NCBI RefSeq assembly: GCF_023283895.1
Contig: NZ_JAKILB010000005.1
Span: 1-64,000, forward strand
Source of the DNA: Shewanella pneumatophori
Lineage (GTDB): Bacteria; Pseudomonadota; Gammaproteobacteria; Enterobacterales; Shewanellaceae
DNA: 64,000 nt
Direction of reading: 5' to 3'
A program made the position numbers and the translations under genes. The notes beneath the pieces were generated by a model that was given only the letters and a program-made list of their open reading frames with translations, did not search any database and was not told where the DNA came from. Position 1 is the stretch's first letter; each line of letters opens with the position of its first letter. Positions 55,715 to 64,000 of this stretch are shown here, piece by piece.

Positions 55715-56197
55715 GTTAACCTCGTAATGGATAGGGGTCTTTGCACGTAGATACCAGAGCGGTACTTGTTTATGCAAGACGGTAATTTGAGAATAATCGC
55801 TCCTCAAATTAATAACGGTTGATGCTGCTGAGTATACAGCATCTACTTATGTTTATAGAAACTTACTCGAGTGCAAGCCTGTGCAGTTATTAAGCTAAAA
55901 GCTGTATGTAAGCTGACAAAGGATAAACTCTGGCTACTAATCTCTGAACTTGGCTAAATTTCTGCTGTCTGTTAGATGACTAATAAGATAATCATTGCTA
56001 AGTTATTAGGCCAAACCATATCTACTGATATGTAACTGTACATAATTGATTAATATGTCTGAAAAAGTACGGTTAATCTCAGTTAACGGGCTTTTCGCTG
56101 TTCAGATTGGAATAACCTATTTAACTAGTATAGAGTGGTTCGCCTAAATAAAAGTATTAGGTTAGTGTAACCACGTGTAAATGCTGAGGAAGCTTTA
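55715..56197. other. Divergent spacer slyX / fkpA
   Basis: 483 bases with both promoters. AT-rich; no operator, small RNA or ORF was recognised. Confidence 0.45.
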
Positions 56198-56962
56198 ATG
56201 AAATCGATTTATAAATATTCACTAGTGGCCTTGGCCGTTGTTGGTTTAACAGCTTGTAATCAAGAGCAAGAGGCTGTTGCGGCTACCGCTCCAGTTGAGT
56301 TGAAAACTGAAGCTCAAAAAGAGGCATACAGTGTTGGTGCGTCAATCGGTACCTACATGGCTGGCCACATTAAAGAGCAAGAAGAGCTTGGTTTAAAAGT
56401 TGATAGAGAACTTATCGTTACTGGTTTTAGCGAAGGTCTAAACAGCGAGCTAAAACTGACTCAAGAAGAGATGCAAACTATTTTGCAAACTCTTGATGAA
56501 AAGCTAAATGAAAAGCGTCAAGCACAAGCTGCATTACTAGCAGAAAAAGCATCAGCTGAAAGCAAAGCTTTCCTAGACGCTAACAAAGCTAAAGAAGGTG
56601 TTGTAACAACTGATTCTGGTTTACAGTACGAAGTGATCACTGAAGGTACAGGTGACAAGCCAGTAGCTGAAGACACAGTTAAAGTTCACTATGTTGGTAC
56701 GCTAACTGATGGTACTGAGTTTGATAGCTCTGTAGCTCGTGGCGAGCCAGCAACTTTCCCACTAAACCGCGTAATTCCTGGTTGGACTGAAGGCGTACAG
56801 CTAATGTCAGTGGGTTCTAAGTACAAGTTTGTTATCCCAGCTGAACTTGCATATGGCGATCGCGATACAGGTACTATCCCTGCAAATTCAACGCTAGTAT
56901 TTGAAGTTGAACTACTAGACATCGAAAAAGCTGGCGCTGCTGAAGCGGCTCACGCTCACTAA
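56198..56962 (+). CDS. fkpA: FKBP-type peptidyl-prolyl isomerase FkpA
   Basis: Periplasmic proline isomerase and chaperone, 254 residues. The signal peptide ends in LTAC, so this version may be lipid-anchored rather than free. An N-terminal helical dimerisation domain (about 35-125, [17 protein letters not shown] onward) precedes the FKBP domain, with [39 protein letters not shown] and [17 protein letters not shown] containing the active-site aromatics. It is divergent from slyX. A strong terminator follows. Confidence 0.93.
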   Translation: MKSIYKYSLVALAVVGLTACNQEQEAVAATAPVELKTEAQKEAYSVGASIGTYMAGHIKEQEELGLKVDRELIVTGFSEGLNSELKLTQEEMQTILQTLDEKLNEKRQAQAALLAEKASAESKAFLDANKAKEGVVTTDSGLQYEVITEGTGDKPVAEDTVKVHYVGTLTDGTEFDSSVARGEPATFPLNRVIPGWTEGVQLMSVGSKYKFVIPAELAYGDRDTGTIPANSTLVFEVELLDIEKAGAAEAAHAH

Positions 56963-57010
56963 TCATTGCCGCTGACATTGTAAAATGTTGGCCTGATAAT
57001 GATGAATAAG

Positions 57011-57035
57011 AAGGACGCATTAAGCGTCCTTTTTT
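57011..57035 (+). terminator. Intrinsic terminator of fkpA
   Basis: AAGGACGC (57011-57018) and GCGTCCTT (57024-57031) around ATTAA, followed by T. Confidence 0.9.
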
Positions 57036-57114
57036 ATTTGCATAAAGAACACATCAATAGACGTACTAATAGGTTAAAATGATCTCTGAAAGAGATTTTA
57101 ATTTTGAGCTGGAT

Positions 57115-57486
57115 ATGGAATACGAATTTTTACGCAACACCATCACAGATACGGTTTTCGCGCGTTTTAGTATGGACCACGAAGCGTTAGGCTTTTGGTT
57201 GTCGGAAGAGCTTGCTGATAATAGCGAACTATTTGAACAGATCTGTCAGCAAATTGAACGCTTACAAGGCGGTCAAGGCAATGAGTGGCGTTTAGTGGGT
57301 AAGGCTATCTCGTTGGAGCTAGATAGCGAACAGGCGCGAGTTTTTGCTAATGATATTGAAGATAACGAAGACCAAGAGCTTGATGAATCGATGTCTTTTT
57401 ATGATGGTGAGTCTGAAGCGTTTTGCGGTTTAGAAGATTTCCATGAAGTGATATTAAGCTGGCGTCGTTTTATCGACGAAAAATGA
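57115..57486 (+). CDS. yacL: UPF0231 family protein YacL
   Basis: A small acidic cytoplasmic protein of unknown function. From ATG 57115 it has 123 residues (120 in E. coli), beginning MEYEFLRNTITDTV like the family, and ending with the conserved SEAFCGLEDFHEVILSWRRF. The longest frame starts at 57079 and adds MISERDFNFELD. Both starts have possible ribosome-binding sites (AGG and GAG), so the longer form cannot be excluded. It is monocistronic and convergent with narP. Confidence 0.85.
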   Translation: MEYEFLRNTITDTVFARFSMDHEALGFWLSEELADNSELFEQICQQIERLQGGQGNEWRLVGKAISLELDSEQARVFANDIEDNEDQELDESMSFYDGESEAFCGLEDFHEVILSWRRFIDEK

Positions 57487-57517
57487 TTGCCGATCTTCAG
57501 ATTTATTTATGCACAAA

Positions 57518-57540
57518 AAAGGCAGCGATGAGCTGCCTTT
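57518..57540. terminator. Bidirectional terminator between yacL and narP
   Basis: AAAGGCAGC (57518-57526) and GCTGCCTTT (57532-57540) around GATGA, with A and T tracts on both sides. Confidence 0.85.
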
Positions 57541-57555
57541 AATTTTATCTAGCGT

Positions 57556-58185
57556 TTACTGGTTTAAGTAACGAACTGCCATTTCTGTGCGTGATTTAGC
57601 GTTGGCTTTACGCAGTAAGTTTTTCACATGCACCTTTACTGTGCCTTCGCTGATATGCAGCTGTTCAGCCACGATACGATTACTTTGTCCTTCAGCTAAA
57701 TGCTGCAAGATCTCGAGCTCTCTTGGGGTTAAGTTTTCGATCCACTCTTGCTCATTTACAGAGCTGTTAAGCTCGGATAAATACTCTTGTACTGTGTCGC
57801 TAATAACGCGGTGACCAAGCATGGTTTTTTTGAGCATATCGAGTAACAGATCTGGCTCAGTATCTTTAAGAAGGTAGCCGTCTGCACCTGCGCGTACTAA
57901 ACGAATAACATCTTGCTTAGCATCGGAAACGGTCAAAATAACAATGCGAGAAGTGACGCCTTCTTGCCTAAGAGCATTAAGCGTATCTAACCCTGTCATG
58001 CCCTTCATATTAAGGTCGAGCAATATAATGTCTGGTTCGCTCTCGCTGACTGCAGACATAGCGTCTAATCCAGATCCTGCTTCACCAAAAAGAGTAAAGT
58101 CTGAATCAGAGGTCACTAGCTGACAGATCCCGCGACGAAGTAGTGGATGATCGTCGATCACCAACACTGAATAGGGTTTTCCCAT
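57556..58185 (-). CDS. narP: Nitrate/nitrite response regulator NarP
   Basis: 209 residues. The receiver domain (1-120) has Asp11, Asp12, the phospho-acceptor Asp57 in ILLDLNMKGM and Lys107. The LuxR-type output domain is at about 145-205 (LTPRELEILQHLAEGQSNRIVAEQLHISEGTVKVHVKNLL, split across motifs). A perfect AGGAGG precedes the ATG. It follows narQ with a 100-base gap in the same transcript. NarP binds inverted heptamers, and such a site lies upstream of nrfA (60146-60161), so NrfA is an obvious target. Confidence 0.92.
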   Translation of the reverse strand: MGKPYSVLVIDDHPLLRRGICQLVTSDSDFTLFGEAGSGLDAMSAVSESEPDIILLDLNMKGMTGLDTLNALRQEGVTSRIVILTVSDAKQDVIRLVRAGADGYLLKDTEPDLLLDMLKKTMLGHRVISDTVQEYLSELNSSVNEQEWIENLTPRELEILQHLAEGQSNRIVAEQLHISEGTVKVHVKNLLRKANAKSRTEMAVRYLNQ

Positions 58186-58285
58186 TTTACTGCCTCCTGC
58201 TGAGGAAAGAGCGTCTGTAAATCAGACGAACTAAACAATTATATTTGTGCTTTAAACTAAATAATATCCCGGAAACTGGCAGTGG

Positions 58286-60001
58286 TTAAGGCTGCGCAGG
58301 CTCTTGTTCGGGAGGGAAAGTAAGAGTTACTGTGGCCCCGCCTTTATTATTTGAGCCAAAGTCTACCACACCCGATAGTCGACTGGCGCGTTCATGCATA
58401 ATACCAAGACCAAAATGTTGGTCTCTTTCTTGTAACGCATCAATGCCGATGCCGTCATCGCTTATGCTAATAATAACCTTTTCATTAGACACCTTTTGAC
58501 AGCTAATATGAATATGTTTTGCACTTGCGTGCTTAATGGCATTTAAGGTGGCTTCACGTGTGAGCTGCAAAATATGGATATGCTGGTGTGCGCCGAGCAA
58601 TTGCGGCGGTAACTTATAATCTAGAGTAATGTTGGCATTTGACTGACCACGTAATTGCTCAATCATCCCTTCGATGGCGTGACCAAGGTTAGGATCTTTA
58701 ATGGTTAAGCGGAAGGTCGATAAAAGCTCCCTAAGCTGCACGTACGCAGTGGTTACTCCCTCATTAATCTCTTGTAACTGTTCGGCAGCTCTTGGGCTCT
58801 TAGACGTCTTGTCGAGTTCCTTTGAAAGTAAGTTAACTTGGATCTTTAAAAACGATAACAGCTGACCTAAAGAGTCGTGCAATTCTCTGGCGATAACCCC
58901 GCGCTCCTCCATTAATGCTAACTGCTGCCGTTGTTCACCCGCGTTATAAATAAGCATAGAGCGAGCGAGCATGATGGCGAAGTTATTAATTAGCTGACTT
59001 GAGAATGGGACTGCCGAGTTCACCTCAATATAACCTAGATTATTTTGCTCAAATTTTAGAGGGAATTGAATGGTGTTATCGCTACCATGTGGCCATTCAT
59101 CTTGGTCTCCGGCTGTAATGATATCGGCAACTTCACCATCTTCGACCATCACTAAACGCAGATGCACGTCTTTTTCATGTAGCTGCAGAGCATCTAGGGC
59201 CTGTGACAATGTGCTTTTGTTTAGCTTACTCGAGTGCAGCATTAGCAAGCTGTCGTATAACAGGGTCAACTCGTCGTTGGCGCGAGTGAGGGCAACCGTT
59301 TTTTCTTGTACTTGATCTTCGAGCCCTTGGTAAACAGTCGCTAGCTTTTTCACTGTTGAGTCTAGAGCGCTGCTGAGCGCACTCAGTTCTAGGTACTCTG
59401 TTTGAGGCATCTCAACATTGAAGTTTCCTTGCGAAATTGTATCAGCCGTTTGCATCAATTGTTGCAAAGGCTTAACAACTTTGCGTTTAGCGATACGCAC
59501 TACAAAAAAGGCAATAAGCAACATTAACCCTAAGCCAACAATTTGGCTAAGCGCTAATATTTTTAGTTTCAACGCGGCATATTGCTCGGTCTCGAGAACG
59601 AACAGATCAATTGTATCGACAAAATCTTTTAATGCTGCGGCATACAATCGAGATTCTTCGGTTTCAATGTAATAGCGCATGACTTGCCATTTATCGATGA
59701 CCGTTAGGTACTTATCTTTTAAATCTTGTGGTGTGTACCAAGTTAGAGAACGTTTAAGTGCTTGAGAATGTAGTGTATTTTCAAATTCGACAATTTTTTT
59801 TGCTGCTTCTTCGCTGCCTGAATTGGCATAAAACATTAGTCGATAACTCTGCATTCTTAATGAACCTGATGCGTTGATCGCACGGGCATCACCTAAACTA
59901 TAAGAAAGGTTGATAATGGCAAAAATCGCGAGGCCACTAGAAAGTAAAATCAGCGTTAACATGAAGCCCCAAATCGCTGTCGTGAGTCTACCTTTTTTCA
60001 T
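58286..60001 (-). CDS. narQ: Nitrate/nitrite sensor histidine kinase NarQ
   Basis: 571-residue inner-membrane sensor. The first transmembrane helix is at about 10-32. The nitrate-binding P-box INASGSLRMQSYRL follows it at about 42-55. A second helix is at about 146-168, then a HAMP region (KPLQQLMQTADTISQGNF) and a signalling helix. The phospho-accepting histidine is in ARELHDSLGQLLSFLKIQ. The C-terminal ATPase has ISDDGIGI and GGATVTLTF. It phosphorylates NarP, encoded next, when nitrate or nitrite is present outside. It is divergent from nrfA across 244 bases. Confidence 0.93.
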   Translation of the reverse strand: MKKGRLTTAIWGFMLTLILLSSGLAIFAIINLSYSLGDARAINASGSLRMQSYRLMFYANSGSEEAAKKIVEFENTLHSQALKRSLTWYTPQDLKDKYLTVIDKWQVMRYYIETEESRLYAAALKDFVDTIDLFVLETEQYAALKLKILALSQIVGLGLMLLIAFFVVRIAKRKVVKPLQQLMQTADTISQGNFNVEMPQTEYLELSALSSALDSTVKKLATVYQGLEDQVQEKTVALTRANDELTLLYDSLLMLHSSKLNKSTLSQALDALQLHEKDVHLRLVMVEDGEVADIITAGDQDEWPHGSDNTIQFPLKFEQNNLGYIEVNSAVPFSSQLINNFAIMLARSMLIYNAGEQRQQLALMEERGVIARELHDSLGQLLSFLKIQVNLLSKELDKTSKSPRAAEQLQEINEGVTTAYVQLRELLSTFRLTIKDPNLGHAIEGMIEQLRGQSNANITLDYKLPPQLLGAHQHIHILQLTREATLNAIKHASAKHIHISCQKVSNEKVIISISDDGIGIDALQERDQHFGLGIMHERASRLSGVVDFGSNNKGGATVTLTFPPEQEPAQP

Positions 60002-60118
60002 CTAAAAAAATCTCGTAATGGGCATTTATGTGCTATTAATTTATAGCTGTTTTACATTAGTGGTTACTTGATTACGTTAACAAATACATAAAAGTGTGAG
60101 CAACACCACGTTTACAAT

Positions 60119-60132
60119 TTGATCTAACGCAA
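60119..60132. promoter_or_regulatory. Candidate CRP/FNR-type site upstream of nrfA
   Basis: TTGATCTAACGCAA has a perfect TTGAT half-site and a partial CAA half-site (3 of 5). It lies 14 bases upstream of the NarP operator. Shewanella nitrite ammonification is known to depend on CRP, and EtrA has a similar site. Confidence 0.4.
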
Positions 60133-60145
60133 ACTTCACTCCGGA

Positions 60146-60161
60146 TACCCCATAAGGGGTA
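60146..60161. promoter_or_regulatory. NarP operator (7-2-7 heptamer inverted repeat) upstream of nrfA
   Basis: TACCCCA-TA-AGGGGTA: the left heptamer matches TACYYMT at 6 of 7 positions and the right AKRRGTA at 7 of 7. The spacing of two is the arrangement NarP requires. It is about 85 bases from the nrfA start. Confidence 0.8.
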
Positions 60162-60245
60162 TGTTTTTGTTAAATGGAAGTGATTAACTTCGGCCTTGGA
60201 ATAGGTGGGACTATATAAAGATTATAAAAGTAACATGGAGATGAG

Positions 60246-61649
60246 ATGGTGAAAACATTAACTAAAAAGACTTTTGCACTAAGTGCAATCGTTGCTGCGA
60301 GCTTAATTGCTGGTAGCGCATTTGCAAGCGATAAAACTGAACCTCGTAACGAAGTTTATAAGGATAAGTTTTCAAAGCAGTATAACAGTTGGCATGACAC
60401 GTCTGAAAGCGTTGAGATTATCGATGCGCTAGAGCAAGACCCTAACCTAGTGATTTTATGGGCTGGTTACGGTTTCGCTAAAGACTACAACAAAGCGCGT
60501 GGTCACATTTACGCAGTAACCGACTTACGTAATACATTACGTACTGGCGCACCAAAAACTGCTGAAGATGGCCCAATGCCAATGGCATGTTGGTCTTGTA
60601 AGAGCCCAGACGTACCTCGTATGATTGAAGAGCAAGGTGAAGACGGTTACTTCAAAGGTAAGTGGGCTAAAGGTGGTCCAGAAATCGTTAACTCTATCGG
60701 TTGTTCTGACTGTCACGAAAAAGGTAAGTCTAAGCTACGTATCTCTCGCCCATACGCTGAGCGCGCAATGGAAGCGATTGGCACACCATTCGAGGATGCT
60801 TCTCGTAAAGACAAGCAATCTATGGTTTGTGGTCAGTGTCACGTAGAGTACTACTTTGAAAAAACTGCTGATAAAAAAGGTTTTGTTAAGTTCCCATGGG
60901 ACAAGGGCACAACTGTTGAAGATATGGAAGCATACTATGATGCTATCGAATTCGCAGATTGGACTCACGCTATCTCTAAAACGCCAATGCTAAAAGCTCA
61001 GCACCCAGGTTATGAAACTTGGCAGCTAGGTATGCACGGTAAGAACAATGTAAGTTGTACTGACTGTCACATGCCTAAGGTGAAAAACGCTGAAGGCCGT
61101 AAGTTTACCGATCACAAAGTGGGTAACCCATTTGATCGTTTCGAAGAAACTTGTGGTACTTGTCATGATCAAAGCAAAGAGTTCATGGTTAACCTAGATA
61201 ACGAGCGTAAAGCTAAGGTTAAGCAGATCCAACTACAAGCTGAAGAGCAATTAGTTAGAGCTCACTTCGAAGCTGGTGCTGCTTGGAAAGCTGGTGCGAC
61301 TGAAGCTGAAATGAAGCCAATCCTAACAGATATCCGTCACGGTCAATGGCGCTGGGATTATGCAATCGCTTCTCACGGTGTTGCATCTCACGCTCCAGAT
61401 GAAGCGTTACGTGTACTAGGCACTGCACTAAACAAGGCTGCTGATGCTCGCGTTAAGTTAGCTCAACTACTTGCTAAGAAAGGTGTACCTCAGCCAGTTG
61501 CACTTCCAGATATCTCTACTAAAGCTAAAGCGCAAGCGGCTCTTGGTATGGATATGGATAAGATGAATGCTGATAAAGCAGAATTCAAGAAAACTATTCT
61601 ACCTAAGTGGGATGCTGAAGCTAAAGAGCGTGAAGCAACTTACAAGTAA
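60246..61649 (+). CDS. nrfA: Ammonia-forming cytochrome c nitrite reductase
   Basis: Periplasmic pentahaem enzyme that reduces nitrite to ammonium with six electrons. 467 residues. The signal peptide is about 1-27 (ending AFA). The catalytic haem uses CWSCK (115-119), in which lysine replaces the axial histidine. The four others use CSDCH (153), CGQCH (195), CTDCH (271) and CGTCH (303). GGAG five bases before ATG 60246 supports the start. No nrfBCD follows, which is normal in Shewanella, where CymA supplies electrons. It is divergent from narQP and carries a NarP operator. A terminator follows at 61690-61715. Confidence 0.97.
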   Translation: MVKTLTKKTFALSAIVAASLIAGSAFASDKTEPRNEVYKDKFSKQYNSWHDTSESVEIIDALEQDPNLVILWAGYGFAKDYNKARGHIYAVTDLRNTLRTGAPKTAEDGPMPMACWSCKSPDVPRMIEEQGEDGYFKGKWAKGGPEIVNSIGCSDCHEKGKSKLRISRPYAERAMEAIGTPFEDASRKDKQSMVCGQCHVEYYFEKTADKKGFVKFPWDKGTTVEDMEAYYDAIEFADWTHAISKTPMLKAQHPGYETWQLGMHGKNNVSCTDCHMPKVKNAEGRKFTDHKVGNPFDRFEETCGTCHDQSKEFMVNLDNERKAKVKQIQLQAEEQLVRAHFEAGAAWKAGATEAEMKPILTDIRHGQWRWDYAIASHGVASHAPDEALRVLGTALNKAADARVKLAQLLAKKGVPQPVALPDISTKAKAQAALGMDMDKMNADKAEFKKTILPKWDAEAKEREATYK

Positions 61650-61689
61650 GTTTAGTTAAACACTTTGAATTAATATAAGTATTTGATGT

Positions 61690-61715
61690 AAAAGCCCTCA
61701 TTTGAGGGCTTTTTT
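61690..61715 (+). terminator. Intrinsic terminator of nrfA
   Basis: AAAAGCCCTC (61690-61699) and GAGGGCTTTT (61704-61713) with a four-base loop, followed by TT. Confidence 0.9.
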
Positions 61716-61769
61716 GTTTTCAGTCCTAAACCACCAACTTAAATAGGTGGTTATCATCAATGTTGTTCA

Positions 61770-62309
61770 TTATTTAATTAGTTTTAACAGAGCTTTAAAG
61801 CGATCGCCCTGTGCATGATGTTGTAATTCAAATAGCAGGGTTTCTACGTTGGTTTGTATTGCACCGTAAGACTGCATCATTTCAATACCACTGATTTTAT
61901 TCGCAAGCTCCCGCGAAGACACAGCATCAATAACAAGGTGAGCTTGAAAGCCATTGTCTAGTAAGTCACGACAGGTTTGATATACACATACATGAGTTTC
62001 AATCCCTGCCAAAATTATTTGCTTTCGGCCCAGTTGAGTTAGCTGTTGCTGTAATTCATAGGCTTGCCAGCCACTAAAGTGATGTTTACTGATAGGGGCA
62101 AATGGTTTGATGGCGTTGGCGATATTTGAGCTAGTGGCACCAAGTTTATCGGGTAGCTGCTCTAAACATAGAACTGGTATATCAAAAAGTTGTACGCCTT
62201 TAATCAGTGTTTCTAAGTTTTGATGTAGCTGCTCGCTTTGTTCAACTACACGCGCCAATTGACCTTGTACATCAACCACTAGTAATACACATTGTTCTGC
62301 TTTGAGCAT
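61770..62309 (-). CDS. Isochorismatase-like cysteine hydrolase
   Basis: About 179 residues from ATG 62309. The catalytic triad is visible: Asp13 in LLVVDVQGQL, Lys75 in SKHHFSG and Cys108 in AGIETHVCVYQT. Members of this superfamily hydrolyse amides or enol ethers; the true substrate is unknown. ATG 62315 abuts GAGGAA, while ATG 62309 is at a normal distance and is preferred. It is convergent with nrfA and divergent from glnK, with no operon partner. A nitrogen-releasing amidase would fit the neighbourhood, but that is only a thought. Confidence 0.85.
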   Translation of the reverse strand: MLKAEQCVLLVVDVQGQLARVVEQSEQLHQNLETLIKGVQLFDIPVLCLEQLPDKLGATSSNIANAIKPFAPISKHHFSGWQAYELQQQLTQLGRKQIILAGIETHVCVYQTCRDLLDNGFQAHLVIDAVSSRELANKISGIEMMQSYGAIQTNVETLLFELQHHAQGDRFKALLKLIK

Positions 62310-62419
62310 GTTCATTTCCTCATTGGCATATAGGCACGGCTTGTTTTTAAGCTGATTGTAATAGTACAGCCTTACTATCTGCCTCCAATTGGCGATAAGT
62401 CTAACGACTGAGCTACCGA

Positions 62420-62436
62420 TGCTTTACAACAGTGCA
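62420..62436. promoter_or_regulatory. Candidate NtrC site 1 (distal)
   Basis: TGCTT-N7-GTGCA against TGCAC-N7-GTGCA: the right half is perfect and the left 3 of 5. It is centred 30 bases, or about three helical turns, from the proximal site. Confidence 0.45.
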
Positions 62437-62449
62437 TTTGAGTAACCTA

Positions 62450-62466
62450 CGCACATCATTGGTGCA
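62450..62466. promoter_or_regulatory. Candidate NtrC site 2 (proximal)
   Basis: CGCAC-N7-GTGCA matches the NtrC dyad TGCAC-N7-GTGCA at 9 of 10 positions. It lies about 100 bases upstream of the predicted sigma-54 transcription start. Confidence 0.6.
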
Positions 62467-62528
62467 TAAATAGTCAGTGGATAAAGTCGAGATCTATTTA
62501 GTCACTTGATTATTATGGTTTTTATATT

Positions 62529-62545
62529 TTGGCCTAATGCTTGAA
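62529..62545 (+). promoter_or_regulatory. Candidate sigma-54 promoter of glnK-amtB
   Basis: TTGGCCTAATGCTTGAA has GG at -24 and a -12 element GA instead of GC, with the required ten-base spacing. It is 41 bases before the glnK ATG, downstream of two NtrC-like sites. Confidence 0.5.
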
Positions 62546-62555
62546 TTGTATTTAA

Positions 62556-62924
<369 letters not shown>

Positions 62925-62938
62925 AAGGGGACAAGCAA

Positions 62939-64000
62939 ATGGATGATTTAGCCAAGTTGGGATTAACAGTAACTGAGTTACGCTTTGCCCTAGATACTTT
63001 CTATTTTTTAATTTCTGGAGCCTTAGTTATGTGGATGGCGGCAGGTTTTGCCATGCTTGAAGCAGGGCTTGTACGTTCTAAAAACACCACTGAAATTTTG
63101 ACCAAAAACGTGTGTTTGTATTCTATCGCTTGTGTGATGTATCTAATTGTTGGTTACAACATTATGTATGTTGATAGTGCTGAAGGCGGCTGGCTGCCAT
63201 CATTTGGTAGTTTAATTGGCTCGCAAGATGCTGATGCCGACCATGCTTTAGAGTCTGATTTCTTCTTCCAGGTTGTGTTTGTGGCAACAGCAATGTCTAT
63301 TGTGTCTGGAGCGGTTGCTGAGCGCATGAAGCTATGGGCGTTTTTAATTTTCTCAGTGTTTATGACTGCCATTATTTATCCAGTGGAAGGTTATTGGACA
63401 TGGGGCGGCGGGTTTTTAGCTAAAGCAGGTTTTGTCGACTTTGCTGGTAGTGGCATTGTGCATATGGCCGGCGCTGCTGCGGCGATTTCTGGTGTGCTGC
63501 TATTAGGTGCTCGAAAAGGTAAGTATGGTGCAAATGGTCAGGTGAATCCTATTCCGGGTTCAAACTTACCTATGGCAACTTTAGGTATGTTTATTCTTTG
63601 GATGGGCTGGTTCGGCTTTAACGGTGGTTCACAGCTGTTGGTGTCAGATGCTGAAAACGCCAGCGCTGTTGCTAAGATTTTTGTTAATACTAACTCTGCT
63701 GCCGCTTTTGGTGCTTTATCAGCATTAATCGTTTGCCGTTTGATTTGGGGCAAAGCTGATTTGACGATGATCTTAAACGGTGCATTAGCAGGCTTGGTGG
63801 CAATTACTGCGGATCCATTATCACCTTCATTAGCCATGGCCGGTGTAATTGGTATAGTGGCTGGTGGGCTGGTTGTATTTTCAATTGTGGCATTTGATAG
63901 AGTGAAAATTGATGATCCTGTAGGTGCTATTTCGGTGCACGGCGTAGCAGGTTTACTTGGTTTAGTGTTGGTGCCTTTATCTAATCCTGAGGCGACATTG
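62939..64000 (+). CDS. amtB: Ammonium transporter AmtB, C-terminal part missing
   Basis: The frame is open to the window end, giving 354 codons of about 410. It is a channel-like transporter for ammonium in the inner membrane. Seen: FYFLISGALVMWMAAGFAML in the first helix, the signature segments FFFQVVFVATAMSIVSGAVAERM and IVHMAGAAAAISG (pore histidine), and DDPVGAISVHGVAG with the second conserved histidine near the end. Many proteobacterial AmtB proteins begin with a cleaved signal; this one starts directly at MDDLAKLGLT, so it belongs to the group without one. It is cotranscribed with glnK, 14 bases away, with AGGGG as ribosome-binding site. Confidence 0.95.
   Translation, partial: MDDLAKLGLTVTELRFALDTFYFLISGALVMWMAAGFAMLEAGLVRSKNTTEILTKNVCLYSIACVMYLIVGYNIMYVDSAEGGWLPSFGSLIGSQDADADHALESDFFFQVVFVATAMSIVSGAVAERMKLWAFLIFSVFMTAIIYPVEGYWTWGGGFLAKAGFVDFAGSGIVHMAGAAAAISGVLLLGARKGKYGANGQVNPIPGSNLPMATLGMFILWMGWFGFNGGSQLLVSDAENASAVAKIFVNTNSAAAFGALSALIVCRLIWGKADLTMILNGALAGLVAITADPLSPSLAMAGVIGIVAGGLVVFSIVAFDRVKIDDPVGAISVHGVAGLLGLVLVPLSNPEATL

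Overview
This window looks like chromosomal DNA of a marine Shewanella-type gammaproteobacterium. The case rests on gene content and order: metK divergent from tkt-epd-pgk-fba, xerD-dsbC-recJ, slyX divergent from fkpA, narQP beside a lysine-ligated pentahaem nitrite reductase (nrfA) without nrfBCD, and glnK-amtB. No rRNA, tRNA, CRISPR array, transposase or integrase was seen. Most of the window is ordinary backbone DNA.

Layout. 0-9.6 kb: an acetyltransferase, metK with a candidate MetJ operator, the tkt-epd-pgk-fba carbon cluster, and a DUF481 outer-membrane protein. 9.8-15.2 kb: an accessory-looking stretch with a membrane-bound CadC/MarT-like regulator overlapping a FidL-like partner, an unrecognised two-helix membrane protein, and a PAS/degenerate-GGDEF sensor. 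15.2-22.6 kb: an orphan radical SAM protein, an RND efflux pair, srmB and trmN6. 23-28.4 kb: brnQ and xerD-dsbC-recJ. 28.5-32.7 kb: a cysteine catabolism locus (cyuR, cyuA, cyuP) with a candidate Lrp-type operator and an FNR/EtrA-type box. 32.7-34.9 kb: an island-like segment with a densely folded non-coding tract, a two-helix membrane protein, an unknown protein and a Nudix hydrolase. 35-37.4 kb: a GbpA-like chitin-active protein behind a cyclic-di-GMP-I (GEMM-I) riboswitch. 37.6-50.2 kb: rarD, a nucleotidyltransferase, a GlxA-type regulator divergent from a LysE exporter, rpiA, a DUF808 protein, an EEP-family hydrolase, ankyrin and MORN-repeat lipoproteins, a PhoD-like phosphatase and a purine phosphoribosyltransferase. 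50.4-57.5 kb: envelope functions (secreted M1 aminopeptidase, lpoB with a partner lipoprotein, slyX, fkpA) and yacL. 57.5-64 kb: nitrogen metabolism (narP, narQ, nrfA, an isochorismatase-like hydrolase, glnK, amtB cut by the window edge).

Working together. The nitrogen end is internally coherent. NarQ senses nitrate or nitrite, a near-perfect NarP 7-2-7 operator lies upstream of nrfA, NrfA makes ammonium, and glnK-amtB sits behind two phased NtrC-like sites and a sigma-54-like promoter. The cyu genes form a complete sense-import-degrade module for cysteine. The gbpA leader links chitin attachment to c-di-GMP.

Most interesting regions: the folded non-coding tract and neighbouring membrane protein at 32.7-33.9 kb, the MarT/FidL-like pair with its unknown neighbour at 9.8-12.9 kb, and the riboswitch and operators listed. 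Several starts were moved from the longest open frame to a site with a better Shine-Dalgarno sequence; these choices are inferences.
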